Positions 54,392-63,535 of a DNA stretch of 64,000 bases are shown here, in pieces. The position numbers and the translations under genes were made by a program. The stretch spans positions 62,001-126,000 of the forward strand of contig NZ_QRHA01000007.1 in the NCBI RefSeq assembly GCF_003367475.1. Direction: 5' to 3'. The stretch comes from Alteromonas aestuariivivens. GTDB lineage: Bacteria; Pseudomonadota; Gammaproteobacteria; Enterobacterales; Alteromonadaceae. A model generated the notes under the pieces. That model did no database searches, was not told the origin of the DNA, and saw only the letters and a program-made list of their open reading frames with translations. How positions within the stretch are numbered: position 1 is the stretch's first letter; each line of letters begins with the position of its first letter.

Positions 54392-54834
54392 ATACAACCA
54401 AGGCTCTTTACAGGGATACCGAGCATGCCAGGATTGCCGGTGTCTGTGCGGGCGTTGCCAATTATTTCGGCATCGAACGCTGGTTGGTACGAATACTGTT
54501 CGTAACAGGCTTTTTCCTCCTGGCAGGGCCCTTCATGCTGGTAGCCTACATTGCGTGTTGGTTTATATTGGACAAACAACCATTAAACCAGCCAAGAGCT
54601 GCTTCAGGTTTCGTTTTTCAGCAATCCGGAAAGGGTTGGCGCAACCGCAGTGGTGAGCAGAGTAGTCAAAAGGTAGAGGTGAAAACCAAGGTTTGGCAGG
54701 CAGGTGAACCTCCTCGCCAGGCATTCCATGATATAAGTAAACGTTTTTCTGACGCAGAACATAGGCTGCGGAAAATGGAAAAATACGTAACCTCAAAGGA
54801 ATATCAACTAAATCGCGAAATAAGTCGCCTTTAG
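54388..54834 (+). CDS. pspC: Phage shock protein C
   Basis: The 148-residue protein has the PspC domain RIAGVCAGVANYFGIERWLVRILFVTGFFLLAGPFMLVAYIACW with two membrane helices, then a cytoplasmic tail with a C-terminal coiled segment (FSDAEHRLRKMEKYVTSKEYQLNREI). GGAGG is eight bases before ATG 54388. It ends the pspABC operon; pspD and pspE are not seen. Confidence 0.93.
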   Translation: MNTTKALYRDTEHARIAGVCAGVANYFGIERWLVRILFVTGFFLLAGPFMLVAYIACWFILDKQPLNQPRAASGFVFQQSGKGWRNRSGEQSSQKVEVKTKVWQAGEPPRQAFHDISKRFSDAEHRLRKMEKYVTSKEYQLNREISRL

Positions 54835-54861
54835 ATCCGGTTTCCCGATTATGAAGACTAA

Positions 54862-54888
54862 AAAGACAGCAAGTTGCTGTCTTTTTTA
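54862..54888 (+). terminator. Terminator after pspC
   Basis: AAAGACAGCAAGTTGCTGTCTTTTTT: an 8-bp stem (AGACAGCA/TGCTGTCT) with a tiny loop and T-run, 28 bases after the pspC stop. Confidence 0.92.
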
Positions 54889-54915
54889 GTTTTTCGCCTT
54901 CAGTTTCACATTAAA

Positions 54916-54933
54916 TGTAAAAATCCTGTTACA
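54916..54933 (+). promoter_or_regulatory. TyrR box before phhA
   Basis: TGTAAA-AATCCT-GTTACA matches the TyrR consensus TGTAAA-N6-TTTACA with one mismatch. It lies about 95 bases before phhA, consistent with activation of aromatic amino acid breakdown by TyrR/PhhR. Confidence 0.72.
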
Positions 54934-55027
54934 GCTATTGGGAGGGTTGGATTTACCCAGCTACTTTTTCTGCGGTCAAATCGTTTTAGACTCAACCTAA
55001 CGGAAATGACTGAGCGGTAATTTAGTG

Positions 55028-55822
55028 ATGAAGGAATCAAAGTATCTTTCCAGACAGGCGGATGCACTGGGATTTATACATTGGACCGAAGACGAACATC
55101 GTATTTGGTCAGACTTGTATTGTCGTCAGATTGAGGTAATACGGGGGCGGGCCTGCCCGCAATTTTTGTCCGGGCTAAAATTGCTCGATTTGCCTCCTGA
55201 TCAGATTCCACAATTACCCCATGTCAATAGTGCACTGGAACAGGCCACAGGCTGGACAACGGTCCAGGTACCCGCCCTGATCAATTTTTCCGAGTTTTTC
55301 CGGTTGCTAGCAAACAGGCAGTTTCCGGTTGCTACTTTCATTCGTTCCAGGGAAGATTTCGACTACCTGCAGGAACCGGATATTTTTCACGAAGTATTTG
55401 GGCACTGTCCGTTGCTTACCAACCCGGCTTTTGCACATTTTACTCATACCTATGGAAAGTTAGGTTTAGCCGCGAGTAAGGAAGATCGGGTAATTCTCGC
55501 ACGACTCTACTGGTTTACAGTGGAGTTTGGTCTCGTTACCAGTGCTGAAGGGTTGAGAATTTACGGAGGTGGTATACTTTCTTCGCCTGGAGAAACAGTC
55601 TATGCGCTTGAAAGTAATCAACCTTTGCGTTTGCCGTTAAATCCGGTTGAGGCAATGAGAACCCCTTACCGAATCGATATTATGCAGCCCCTCTACTATG
55701 TGCTTGCAGATTTCGAACAGCTATTCCATTTGGCGCAGTCTGACATTATGGCTTTGGTGCAACAGGCCAAACGGTTAGGGCTGTTTGTACCCAGATTCCC
55801 CCCTAAACGACAAGCCAGCTGA
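55028..55822 (+). CDS. phhA: Phenylalanine 4-hydroxylase
   Basis: PhhA converts phenylalanine to tyrosine with tetrahydropterin and iron. The 264-residue protein is a bare catalytic domain of the bacterial type. Iron ligands are His121 and His126 in FHEVFGHCPLL and Glu166 in WFTVEFGLV. GTG 55025 directly before ATG 55028 is an alternative start. The usual partner phhB, which recycles the pterin, is not in the window, so it must lie elsewhere if present. Confidence 0.95.
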   Translation: MKESKYLSRQADALGFIHWTEDEHRIWSDLYCRQIEVIRGRACPQFLSGLKLLDLPPDQIPQLPHVNSALEQATGWTTVQVPALINFSEFFRLLANRQFPVATFIRSREDFDYLQEPDIFHEVFGHCPLLTNPAFAHFTHTYGKLGLAASKEDRVILARLYWFTVEFGLVTSAEGLRIYGGGILSSPGETVYALESNQPLRLPLNPVEAMRTPYRIDIMQPLYYVLADFEQLFHLAQSDIMALVQQAKRLGLFVPRFPPKRQAS

Positions 55823-55924
55823 ATTGCTGACAGAAAACCTGACCCCGTATCGAACACTAATACGCTGGTCAGGGTAATGAATTCTCCACTGACCGACTTT
55901 CTTAGTTACAAAAATGTGATATTC

Positions 55925-55942
55925 TGTAAAAATACCTTTACA
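55925..55942 (+). promoter_or_regulatory. Perfect TyrR box at the tyrR start
   Basis: TGTAAA-AATACC-TTTACA is a full consensus match. It ends 8 to 14 bases before the tyrR start codon. A repressor bound there would cover the promoter or leader, which points to autoregulation. Confidence 0.82.
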
Positions 55943-55955
55943 ATCAAACATGGTT

Positions 55956-57512
55956 ATGCGCTTAGAAATTTCCTGTCAGGACAGATTAGGCATCACGCAG
56001 GATGTGCTGGACATTCTGGTGGCTCACAACATCGATTTACGCGGAATTGAAATTGATGAGGGGGGCAAAATTTTCTTGAACTTCCCTAATATTGAGTTTG
56101 CTGACTTTCAGCATTTGATGCCAAAAATTCGTCGAATAAATGGTATCGACGATGTAAAAACAACCCCCTTTATGCCCGGTGAGAGGGAGCGTAACCAACT
56201 GGCAGCGATTTTACGAACATTGCCAGACCCGGTGTTCTCGGTAGACGTCAGAGGTGCAATTCTGATGTGCAATGATGCTGTGACCAGCAGTCTGGAAATG
56301 CCATTTATTGAATTGGAAGCTACAGAAATCTCTGAATGGGTGAAAGGGTTTAATTTTCACCGCTGGCTGGAGGCTGGTGCTCCCCAGGCGCAAACTACGA
56401 AAGTGCAGTTCGTTCAGCAGGATTATCTGGCGGATTTGTTGCCGATAGTCGTGCCGGACGGAGGCGAAAACACCATTCTTGCCGGCGCTGTGGTGATGCT
56501 TAAGTCTGAAATTCGGCTTGGACAGCAATTCACCGCGTTTCATCAAACTGAATCCAACAGTTTTGACCGTTTCGTAACTCATTCTCCTGCCATGCATAAA
56601 GCCATCAACGATGCGAAGCGAGTGGCAGATCTTGATGCACCGATCCTGATATTCGGTGAGACTGGCACTGGTAAAGAAATGATCGCCCGGGCCTGCCATC
56701 AGGCCAGTCGTCGAAGCAGTGGTGAGTTTCTGGCCCTCAATTGTGCTTCGTTGCCAGACAGCGTGGCAGAAAGCGAACTTTTTGGTTATGCCGCAGGTGC
56801 GTTTAATCAGCCGGTAGGCAAGGCTGGGTTGCTGGAACTCGCTGCAGGAGGAACCTTACTGCTGGACGAAATCGCCGACATGTCCCCTCAGCTTCAGGCA
56901 AAATTGTTACGAGTTTTGGAAAACGGAGAGTACAGACGGGTTGGCGGCGACAAACCAGTGTCTGTAGATGTGCGGTTTATCTGTACAACCTGCAGAGATT
57001 TGGGGCAACTGGTGGAAGAAGGTAAGTTCCGTAAAGAACTCTACTACCGTCTGAATGTATTAAGCCTGGTGGTGCCTTCGCTGAAGGAGCGTCGCGCAGA
57101 CATTGTTGCGTTGGCTGAATCGTTTATCGTACAGCATAGCAATAAACTGGGCCGCAGACCTGCTAAGCTGAGTAAATCCTGTGTGGAATACCTGCAGCTG
57201 TACCCTTGGCCTGGCAACGTCAGGCAACTGCAGAATGCCTTGTACCGGGCGCTTTCATTATTGGACGGCAATGAAATTACCAAGGAAGACATTCAGCTTC
57301 CCAGTTGCACACCCAGTCTGAGTTACATTGACGAAAACTTTGAAGGCACTTTGGACGAAGAAGTAAAAAAATTCGAAAAAGATTTACTCAGGCGCCTGTA
57401 CCCTTCTTACCCCAGTACACGGCAATTGGCCAAAAAGCTGGGGCTGAGTCACACCGCAATTGCCAATAAGCTCAGAGAATATGGCATTAACAAGGCGACC
57501 GTAAAGCTGTAA
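55956..57512 (+). CDS. tyrR: Aromatic amino acid regulator TyrR/PhhR
   Basis: The 518-residue regulator has an N-terminal ACT domain (MRLEISCQDRLGITQDVLDILVAHNIDLRGIEID), a PAS domain, an AAA+ domain (GETGTGKEMIARACH) and a C-terminal helix-turn-helix (STRQLAKKLGLSHTAIANKLREYG). The sigma-54 contact loop reads GAFNQP instead of GAFTGA, as expected for a TyrR that works with sigma-70. ATG 55956 matches the E. coli start; ATG 55950 is also possible. No good ribosome site precedes either. The genes around it are its likely targets. Confidence 0.93.
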   Translation: MRLEISCQDRLGITQDVLDILVAHNIDLRGIEIDEGGKIFLNFPNIEFADFQHLMPKIRRINGIDDVKTTPFMPGERERNQLAAILRTLPDPVFSVDVRGAILMCNDAVTSSLEMPFIELEATEISEWVKGFNFHRWLEAGAPQAQTTKVQFVQQDYLADLLPIVVPDGGENTILAGAVVMLKSEIRLGQQFTAFHQTESNSFDRFVTHSPAMHKAINDAKRVADLDAPILIFGETGTGKEMIARACHQASRRSSGEFLALNCASLPDSVAESELFGYAAGAFNQPVGKAGLLELAAGGTLLLDEIADMSPQLQAKLLRVLENGEYRRVGGDKPVSVDVRFICTTCRDLGQLVEEGKFRKELYYRLNVLSLVVPSLKERRADIVALAESFIVQHSNKLGRRPAKLSKSCVEYLQLYPWPGNVRQLQNALYRALSLLDGNEITKEDIQLPSCTPSLSYIDENFEGTLDEEVKKFEKDLLRRLYPSYPSTRQLAKKLGLSHTAIANKLREYGINKATVKL

Positions 57513-57520
57513 GTACTGGG

Positions 57521-57538
57521 TGTAATGTATTAATTACA
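57521..57538 (+). promoter_or_regulatory. TyrR-box-like palindrome before hpd
   Basis: TGTAATGTATTAATTACA keeps the TGTAA-N8-TTACA symmetry with one change in each half. It is flanked by GGG and CCC, so it could form a 9-bp hairpin after tyrR, but no T-run follows. It may be both an operator for hpd and a weak 3' hairpin of tyrR. Confidence 0.5.
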
Positions 57539-57717
57539 CCCTATTCCTCTGCAGGCGGCGGTCATGTTGCCCTGAGAGTTGTTTGCTCCCAAATGTCAAT
57601 TCAACTGTACACCGACTCAGCAATGCAGATTGAGGTGCACTTCCGGCCCCTGCTTCCCTGATTGTTAATAATGTTGTTTATTGTGAAAACAGATTGTTAA
57701 TTAGAAGGGGCTGAGTT

Positions 57718-58818
57718 ATGTCTGCGCCAGATTCATCATCCACATTCAATCCCCTCGGGACAGACGGCTTTGAGTTTGTTGAATATACCGCTGCCGATGA
57801 AAGCGGCATTAAAGCGTTGAAACAATTGTTTGAGTCTTTGGGGTTTGCCGAGGTCGCTCAGCATAAATCCAAGCGGGTATGGCTGTTCAGGCAGGGTGAC
57901 ATTAATTTTATTGTCAACGCAGAACCCGCATCCCAGGCAGAGGAATTTGCAAGACTCAGAGGGCCCAGTGTTTGCGGTATGGCTTTTCGGGTTAGAGATG
58001 CCGGTAAGGCACTTGAGCATGCATTGAATCACGGTGCAAAGCAGTTTGTCGGAAATCTCGGGCCTATGGAACTGAATATTCCCGCAGTCTATGGAATTGG
58101 TGAGAGCACATTGTATTTTGTTGATCGCTATGGTGACACCAGCATCTACGACGTTGATTTTAACTTCTATCCGGGCTGGCGCGAAAAAATGGCAACCGCC
58201 GATTCCGGGCTACTTGTGATTGATCACCTAACTCACAACGTGCGCCGGGGAAATATGGCGGTGTGGGCAGATTTTTACGAACGCGTCGGTAATTTTCGCG
58301 AGATTCGGTATTTCGATATTGAAGGAAAATTAACCGGTTTGGTCAGCAAGGCTATGACATCGCCATGTGGAAAAATTCGCATTCCGATAAATGAATCTTC
58401 TGACGATAAGTCTCAGATTGAAGAGTTTATCAAGCAGTACAATGGTGAGGGAATACAGCACATTGCACTGTCAACCGAGGATATTTACGCAACGGTAAGA
58501 GATCTAAAGTCTCGAGGTCTGAACTTTATGGATACACCGGAAACCTATTATGAGGGAGTCAATGCGCGCGTGCCCGGCCATGGGGAAGATCTGGATGAAT
58601 TGCGGGAGTTGCGCATACTTATTGATGGTGCCCCGCTAAAAGACGGTATTTTGCTGCAAATATTTACCGATACCGTTATCGGCCCGGTATTTTTTGAAAT
58701 TATTCAGCGTAAAGGCAATGAGGGATTTGGTGAGGGCAACTTTAAAGCCTTGTTTGAATCCATAGAACTTGACCAAATTCGCCGTGGTGTCATTTCGGAA
58801 GAGCAGGAAAATGCGTAA
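57718..58818 (+). CDS. hpd: 4-hydroxyphenylpyruvate dioxygenase
   Basis: HPPD turns 4-hydroxyphenylpyruvate into homogentisate. The 366-residue protein has two vicinal-oxygen-chelate halves. Iron ligands are in LLVIDHLTHNV, GIQHIALSTEDI and PVFFEIIQRKGNEGFGEGNF, the last also a family signature. Length fits the bacterial enzyme. AAGGGGC precedes ATG 57718. It overlaps hmgA by eight bases. Confidence 0.96.
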   Translation: MSAPDSSSTFNPLGTDGFEFVEYTAADESGIKALKQLFESLGFAEVAQHKSKRVWLFRQGDINFIVNAEPASQAEEFARLRGPSVCGMAFRVRDAGKALEHALNHGAKQFVGNLGPMELNIPAVYGIGESTLYFVDRYGDTSIYDVDFNFYPGWREKMATADSGLLVIDHLTHNVRRGNMAVWADFYERVGNFREIRYFDIEGKLTGLVSKAMTSPCGKIRIPINESSDDKSQIEEFIKQYNGEGIQHIALSTEDIYATVRDLKSRGLNFMDTPETYYEGVNARVPGHGEDLDELRELRILIDGAPLKDGILLQIFTDTVIGPVFFEIIQRKGNEGFGEGNFKALFESIELDQIRRGVISEEQENA

Positions 58819-59983
58819 CTGGATCCGCCTACCAGCAGCACAGGGTACCCATTCCCGCCAGGCTCACGCAGATCTTCCTGCTGAGGCAAAATTTGAGCGC
58901 GAGATTGGCCGGGAAGGTTTTTTTGGTCCGGCAACTCATATGCATCACAAGCATCCTCCAACTGACTGGATTTCATGGGAGGGGGAGTTGCGCCCGCGAG
59001 CTTTTGATCTCAATCGGTTGGATGTGTCAGGGCACCAGTCTGATGAACCGAATCCGTTTACGGCACCAACAATTTTGCATAATCCGTACTGCCAGTACCG
59101 GTTGTGGCAGTGCAAGTCCAACATGACATTTCTGGTGCGCAATGCCGACGGTGATGAACTGATGTTCATACATGAGGGCGAAGGGGAACTGTATTGTGAT
59201 TACGGCAGACTGTATATTCGCGAAGGGGATTATGTGGTGTTGCCAAGATCCACTATGTGGAGACTGGAACCCCATTCTCCGATGTCAATTTTGATGATTG
59301 AAGCGACCAATGACAGTTATCAGCTGCCGGAAAAAGGCATGTTGGGGGGGCACGCAATATTTGATCCGGCAGTATTGGATACACCGAAGATAGATAGCCG
59401 GTTTTTGCAACAACAGGATGAGAATCCCTGGAAAATCGTTGTAAAGCGGCATGAAAAACTGTCGTATATATCCTATCCCTTTAATCCTCTTGATGCCCAG
59501 GGCTGGCATGGAGAACTGTCGGTAGTAAGGCTTAACTGGCGGGATATCCGGCCCCTGATGAGTCATCGATACCATCTTCCACCGTCTGTCCATACAACAT
59601 TCGTAGCGAGTCGCTTTGTAGTGTGTACGTTTGTTCCACGGCCAATAGAGAGCGACCCCGGAGCGCTAAAAGTGCCTTTCTATCACAGCAATGATGATTA
59701 CGATGAAGTTCTGTTTTATCACCGGGGAGATTTCTTCAGCCGGGACAATATCGAACGTGGGATGGTGACCTTTCATCCAGCGGGGTTTACTCACGGGCCT
59801 CATCCCAAAGCGTTTCAATCCGCTGAAGCCAGCGAAAAAACTTTTGCCGAAGAGGTTGCTGTGATGCTGGATACCCGTGACGCATTGAATATCGGGGAGG
59901 CAGCGCTGGCAGTGGAAAACCCTAATTACGTAAACAGCTGGCGAAGCCAGCTTAACCAAACCGCGGAGTTCAGTGAACGATGA
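58811..59983 (+). CDS. hmgA: Homogentisate 1,2-dioxygenase
   Basis: HmgA opens the homogentisate ring to maleylacetoacetate. The 390-residue cupin protein shows HMHHKHPPTDWISWEGELRPRAFDL, EGELYCDYGRLYIREGDYVVLPRSTMWRLE, and the iron-site region DDYDEVLFYHRGDFFSRDNIERGMVTFHPAGFTHGPHP. It is shorter than the about 430-440-residue enzyme of Pseudomonas, in line with a distinct bacterial branch. ATG 58811 lies inside the hpd end with GAGCAGG upstream; the frame is open from 58769. Confidence 0.92.
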   Translation: MRNWIRLPAAQGTHSRQAHADLPAEAKFEREIGREGFFGPATHMHHKHPPTDWISWEGELRPRAFDLNRLDVSGHQSDEPNPFTAPTILHNPYCQYRLWQCKSNMTFLVRNADGDELMFIHEGEGELYCDYGRLYIREGDYVVLPRSTMWRLEPHSPMSILMIEATNDSYQLPEKGMLGGHAIFDPAVLDTPKIDSRFLQQQDENPWKIVVKRHEKLSYISYPFNPLDAQGWHGELSVVRLNWRDIRPLMSHRYHLPPSVHTTFVASRFVVCTFVPRPIESDPGALKVPFYHSNDDYDEVLFYHRGDFFSRDNIERGMVTFHPAGFTHGPHPKAFQSAEASEKTFAEEVAVMLDTRDALNIGEAALAVENPNYVNSWRSQLNQTAEFSER

Positions 59984-61002
59984 AATTGGCGAGTTATCAC
60001 AATAATACCCGTGATGGTCAACTGATGATGGTTTCCAGAGATTTGGGCCGAATCTGTGACGCTTCGGATATCGCGCCAACCTTGCAGCAGGCTTTGGACG
60101 ACTGGGACAACGTCGAGCCCAAACTGCAGCAGCGTTATGATGCGCTCAACGATGGTACGGTGCTGAGTCAGATTTTTGAGCCTGAGCGGTGCCATTCTCC
60201 GTTGCCCAGAGCTTATCAGTGGGCGGATGGCAGTGCGTACGTTAACCATGTGGAACTGGTGCGCAGGGCGAGAGGGGCTGAGATGCCCGAAAGCTTCTGG
60301 ACCGACCCTTTGATGTATCAGGGAGGGTCGGATGACTTCATTGCTCCACGAGCAGATATCGTGCTTCCCAGTGAGGAGCATGGTATTGATTTTGAAGCTG
60401 AAGTCGCTGTAGTGACCGGTGATGTGCCGATGGGGGTTACTGAGGAGAAAGCGGCAGGCAATATTCGCCTGCTTATGTTAGTGAATGATGTTTCGTTGCG
60501 TGGGCTTATTCCCCAAGAACTGGCGAAAGGTTTCGGCTTTTTCCAGTCCAAGCCTGCATCTTCGTTCTCTCCTGTTGCCGTGACGCCCGACGAGTTGGGG
60601 GACTGCTGGCAGGATAACAAGCTACACTTACCCTTACTGACGACTTACAACGGCAAACTGTTTGGCAGGCCGAATGCTGGCAAGGACATGACGTTTAATT
60701 TTGCGCAACTTATTGCCCATGCAGCAAAAACCCGACATTTGAAAGCTGGTGCCATAATAGGCTCTGGGACGGTATCCAACAAGCAGGGAACTGACTTCGG
60801 GTCTGCCATCGCAGACGGTGGAGCAGGGTATTCATGTATAGCCGAAGTTCGGATGATAGAGACCATTCGTGATGGCAGGCCGTCAACGGAGTTTATGAAA
60901 TTTGGTGACACCGTCCGAATCGAAATGCTGGATGCATCTGGGCGAAGTATTTTTGGTGCCATTGAGCAAAAGGTTAGGCGTTTTGAAGCTGAAGCGCCCT
61001 AA
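59980..61002 (+). CDS. Fumarylacetoacetate hydrolase family protein
   Basis: The 340-residue protein hydrolyses fumarylacetoacetate to fumarate and acetoacetate by context, being placed between hmgA and maiA. The FAH fold is visible in DIVLPSEEHGIDFEAEVAVVTGDVP (metal-ligand Glu pair), LVNDVSLRGLIPQELAKGFGFFQSKPASSFSPVAVTP, and GTVSNKQGTDFGSAIADGG. It belongs to the short bacterial branch rather than the about 420-residue eukaryotic-type enzyme. The ATG overlaps the hmgA stop (ATGA). Confidence 0.9.
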   Translation: MKLASYHNNTRDGQLMMVSRDLGRICDASDIAPTLQQALDDWDNVEPKLQQRYDALNDGTVLSQIFEPERCHSPLPRAYQWADGSAYVNHVELVRRARGAEMPESFWTDPLMYQGGSDDFIAPRADIVLPSEEHGIDFEAEVAVVTGDVPMGVTEEKAAGNIRLLMLVNDVSLRGLIPQELAKGFGFFQSKPASSFSPVAVTPDELGDCWQDNKLHLPLLTTYNGKLFGRPNAGKDMTFNFAQLIAHAAKTRHLKAGAIIGSGTVSNKQGTDFGSAIADGGAGYSCIAEVRMIETIRDGRPSTEFMKFGDTVRIEMLDASGRSIFGAIEQKVRRFEAEAP

Positions 61003-61047
61003 GGTTTATAGACAAAGTGTGCCCGTGAAAGGCATTGGAGGGGCTGA

Positions 61048-61701
61048 ATGAATTTGAAATTGTATGGCTATTGGCGTTCTTCAGCCACCTACCGCGTACG
61101 TATTGCGCTCAATCTTAAAGGCTTGGAATACGAATATGTTCCGGTGCACCTGGTGCGCGAAGGCGGGCAACAGCACTCTCCTGATTATCAAGGGCTAAAC
61201 CCGGCTGAACTGGTTCCTACTCTGGTTGATGAGGATGAGGATCTCATTCTCAATCAGTCTATGAGCATAGTGGAATTTATCAATGAACGCTATCCGGAGC
61301 CGTTTCCTCTGTTGCCGGAGCATGCATCAGATAAGGCTAGGGTCCGCGGTCTGGCGCAGGATATTGCCTGCGATATACAGCCGCTGGCAAACCTGAGAGT
61401 GCTCAATCGTTTACGCGAGCAATTCGACGCGGGTGATGAAGCGGTGAGAATCTGGGCCGCTAACTGGATTGAAAAGGGTTTTAGTGGCATTGAGAAGCGG
61501 CTTCAAACCCAGGCAGGAAAATATTGCTTTGATTTTAATGTAACTCTGGCAGACGTATGCCTGGTTCCGCAGGTTTATAATGCAATTCGGTTCGGTGTTA
61601 ACATGGAACAGTTCCCCTTGATTAATCGCATTTGGCATCACTGTGAGGAACTGGAAGCTTTTGCCCGAGCCAGGCCGGAAAACCAGCCTGATGCTCAGTG
61701 A
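61048..61701 (+). CDS. maiA: Maleylacetoacetate isomerase
   Basis: MaiA is a zeta-class glutathione S-transferase that isomerises maleylacetoacetate to fumarylacetoacetate. The 217-residue protein has the active-site motif YWRSSATYRVRIALNLKGLEYEYVPVHL, the glutathione site NQSMSIVEFINERYP, and LADVCLVPQVYNA in the C-terminal domain. GGAGGGGC precedes ATG 61048. It ends the hpd-hmgA-fah-maiA operon. Confidence 0.95.
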   Translation: MNLKLYGYWRSSATYRVRIALNLKGLEYEYVPVHLVREGGQQHSPDYQGLNPAELVPTLVDEDEDLILNQSMSIVEFINERYPEPFPLLPEHASDKARVRGLAQDIACDIQPLANLRVLNRLREQFDAGDEAVRIWAANWIEKGFSGIEKRLQTQAGKYCFDFNVTLADVCLVPQVYNAIRFGVNMEQFPLINRIWHHCEELEAFARARPENQPDAQ

Positions 61702-61741
61702 TCAAGAGGAATAGTGCTTAATCGCACCCTCCCTTGATTCT
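61699..61741. terminator. Imperfect hairpin between maiA and lrp
   Basis: GATCAAGAGG...GTGC, loop TTAATC, GCAC...CCCTTGAT: a long stem with two mismatched stretches between convergent genes. It may end both transcripts, but no clear T-run is seen. Confidence 0.4.
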
Positions 61742-61744
61742 CGG

Positions 61745-62212
61745 TTACGGATTTTTAATTGGAAGCTCAGTCGTATTCTTTACCTGTTTGAGTGCAAATG
61801 TTGAACTCAGATGGTCGACAAGAGGCAAATGTGTCAGCTTTGACTTCAGCAAATATTCATATTCTTCAATACTTTCTACCACCACTTTGAGAAGGTAATC
61901 TTTCTCTCCGCTGGTGGTATGACATTCAACGATTTCGTTGATTGACTGAACCGCATTCTCAAAATCTGTAAGAGAGTCACCATCGTGGTTCTTTAACGTA
62001 ACGAAAATAAATACCGACACACCAAGGTTGAGCTTTTTGCTGTTTAACAAGGTGACCTTACGCAATATGATGCCGTCTGCCTCCATGCGCTTTACTCTGC
62101 GCCAGCAAGGGGTGTGAGACAATCCAACTCGCTGGCTGAGGTCTGCCATTGAGACGGTCGCGTCCTGCTGCAGGACATGGAGAATTTCACGATCAAATTT
62201 GTCGAGTTTCAT
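61745..62212 (-). CDS. Lrp/AsnC-family regulator
   Basis: The 155-residue protein starts MKLDKFDREILHVLQQDATVSMADLSQRVGLSHTPCWRRVKRMEADGII, the winged helix of the family. A RAM effector domain follows (TLKNHDGDSLTDFENAVQSINEIVECHTTSGEKDYLLKVV). It is divergent from the Leu/Phe dehydrogenase gene, with 189 bases between, and most likely controls it in response to an amino acid. Confidence 0.92.
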   Translation of the reverse strand: MKLDKFDREILHVLQQDATVSMADLSQRVGLSHTPCWRRVKRMEADGIILRKVTLLNSKKLNLGVSVFIFVTLKNHDGDSLTDFENAVQSINEIVECHTTSGEKDYLLKVVVESIEEYEYLLKSKLTHLPLVDHLSSTFALKQVKNTTELPIKNP

Positions 62213-62263
62213 TCCAAGCTAATCCACGATAGTTATGATGTGCATTATATAATAAAAATAAAA

Positions 62264-62281
62264 CTAGGATAGCCATCCTAG
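62264..62281. promoter_or_regulatory. Inverted repeat operator candidate
   Basis: CTAGGATAGCCATCCTAG is a perfect 7-bp inverted repeat with a 4-base centre, in the space between the divergent regulator and dehydrogenase genes. A TATAAT at 62319 may be the -10 element of the dehydrogenase gene. A second short palindrome, CGTCCTTCAGGACG, lies at about 62327. Confidence 0.5.
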
Positions 62282-62401
62282 ATAAGAATCATTCTTCGAT
62301 GATGAAATTTTACGTTTTTATAATCTCGTCCTTCAGGACGCAAAAAACGTCCTCGAATACTTTTAGTACCATATTGCAAAATTACCACTCTTCGAGAACC
62401 T

Positions 62402-63460
62402 ATGTCCGTATTTGATCACCCAGAATTCGACAACCATGAACACGTTGCTTTTTATCACGATGAAAAAGCTGGACTAAGCGCGATCATTGCGGTTCACAAC
62501 ACCAATCTTGGTCCGGCTTTGGGCGGATGCAGAATGTGGCCTTATGTCAATAGCAGCGAAGCCCTTAACGATGTTCTGAGGTTATCTAAGGGGATGACCT
62601 ATAAGGCTGCGATGGCAAATTTGGCTCTGGGCGGCGGAAAATCGGTCATTATTGGCGATCCGCGCAGAGATAAAACCCCAGAAATGATGGCGGCGATGGG
62701 GAAATTCGTGGATTCGTTGGGTGGTAAGTATTTTACTGCAGAGGATTCAGGCATAGCGGTAAGCGACTTACAACAAATGGCAGAACATTCTCAGTACATT
62801 GCTGGTGTAAAGGCGCAGTATCATTACGCCGGTGAGACGGCCGATGGAAATCCGGCTCCTTCTACTGCTTACGGGGTGTTTGTTGGTTTGCGTGCGGCAG
62901 TTGAGCATGCACTGAGGACGGATTTGAAAGGTGTTCGGGTAGCAATTCAGGGTATGGGGCATGTTGGCTACCGGTTAGCGAAACACTTGCATCATGCCGG
63001 AGCTGAGCTGGTTGTCACCGACATTTATCGCGAAGGTGTTGAGCGGGCAGTGGCTGAGTTTGGTGCCATTGCAGTGGACCCTGCAGACATTTATGCCACA
63101 GATGTGGATGTGATTGCACCTTGTGCTCTGGGAGCGACCATTAATGATGAAACACTACCAACTATCCGCGCCAAGGTGGTAGCCGGGGCTGCCAACAATC
63201 AATTGGCGCGGGAAGAAATGGGTGACTTACTTCGTCACCATGGGATCCTTTATGCACCTGACTACGTGATCAATGCCGGTGGTGTAATTGATATTTATCA
63301 TCAGCGCATAGGAAATTCCTCCAATCAGGCATTGCGAGAGCACATTGAAAGAATTGGCGAAACACTCAGGGAGATTTTTGTCCGCTCGGAACAAGCGAAT
63401 ATGGCAACTAACCGTATTGCCAACCAAATTGCTGTGGAGCGATTCGGTAGCAAGGCTTGA
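62402..63460 (+). CDS. Leucine/phenylalanine-type amino acid dehydrogenase
   Basis: The 352-residue enzyme of the Glu/Leu/Phe/Val dehydrogenase family deaminates an amino acid with NAD+. It shows the substrate-binding Lys in SKGMTYKAAMANLALGGGKSVI, the catalytic Asp region AEDSGIAVSDLQQM, and the Rossmann motif IQGMGHVGYRLAKHL. The substrate cannot be fixed by eye. Leu dehydrogenase is the commoner annotation; the neighbouring aromatic genes allow Phe. Confidence 0.88.
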   Translation: MSVFDHPEFDNHEHVAFYHDEKAGLSAIIAVHNTNLGPALGGCRMWPYVNSSEALNDVLRLSKGMTYKAAMANLALGGGKSVIIGDPRRDKTPEMMAAMGKFVDSLGGKYFTAEDSGIAVSDLQQMAEHSQYIAGVKAQYHYAGETADGNPAPSTAYGVFVGLRAAVEHALRTDLKGVRVAIQGMGHVGYRLAKHLHHAGAELVVTDIYREGVERAVAEFGAIAVDPADIYATDVDVIAPCALGATINDETLPTIRAKVVAGAANNQLAREEMGDLLRHHGILYAPDYVINAGGVIDIYHQRIGNSSNQALREHIERIGETLREIFVRSEQANMATNRIANQIAVERFGSKA

Positions 63461-63535
63461 AAGTTTGTGAATGAGTCGGCATAATGCGCCCCTCATTCAG
63501 GGCGAAGTTTTTTTCTTCGCCTGCACAGTTTCAAT

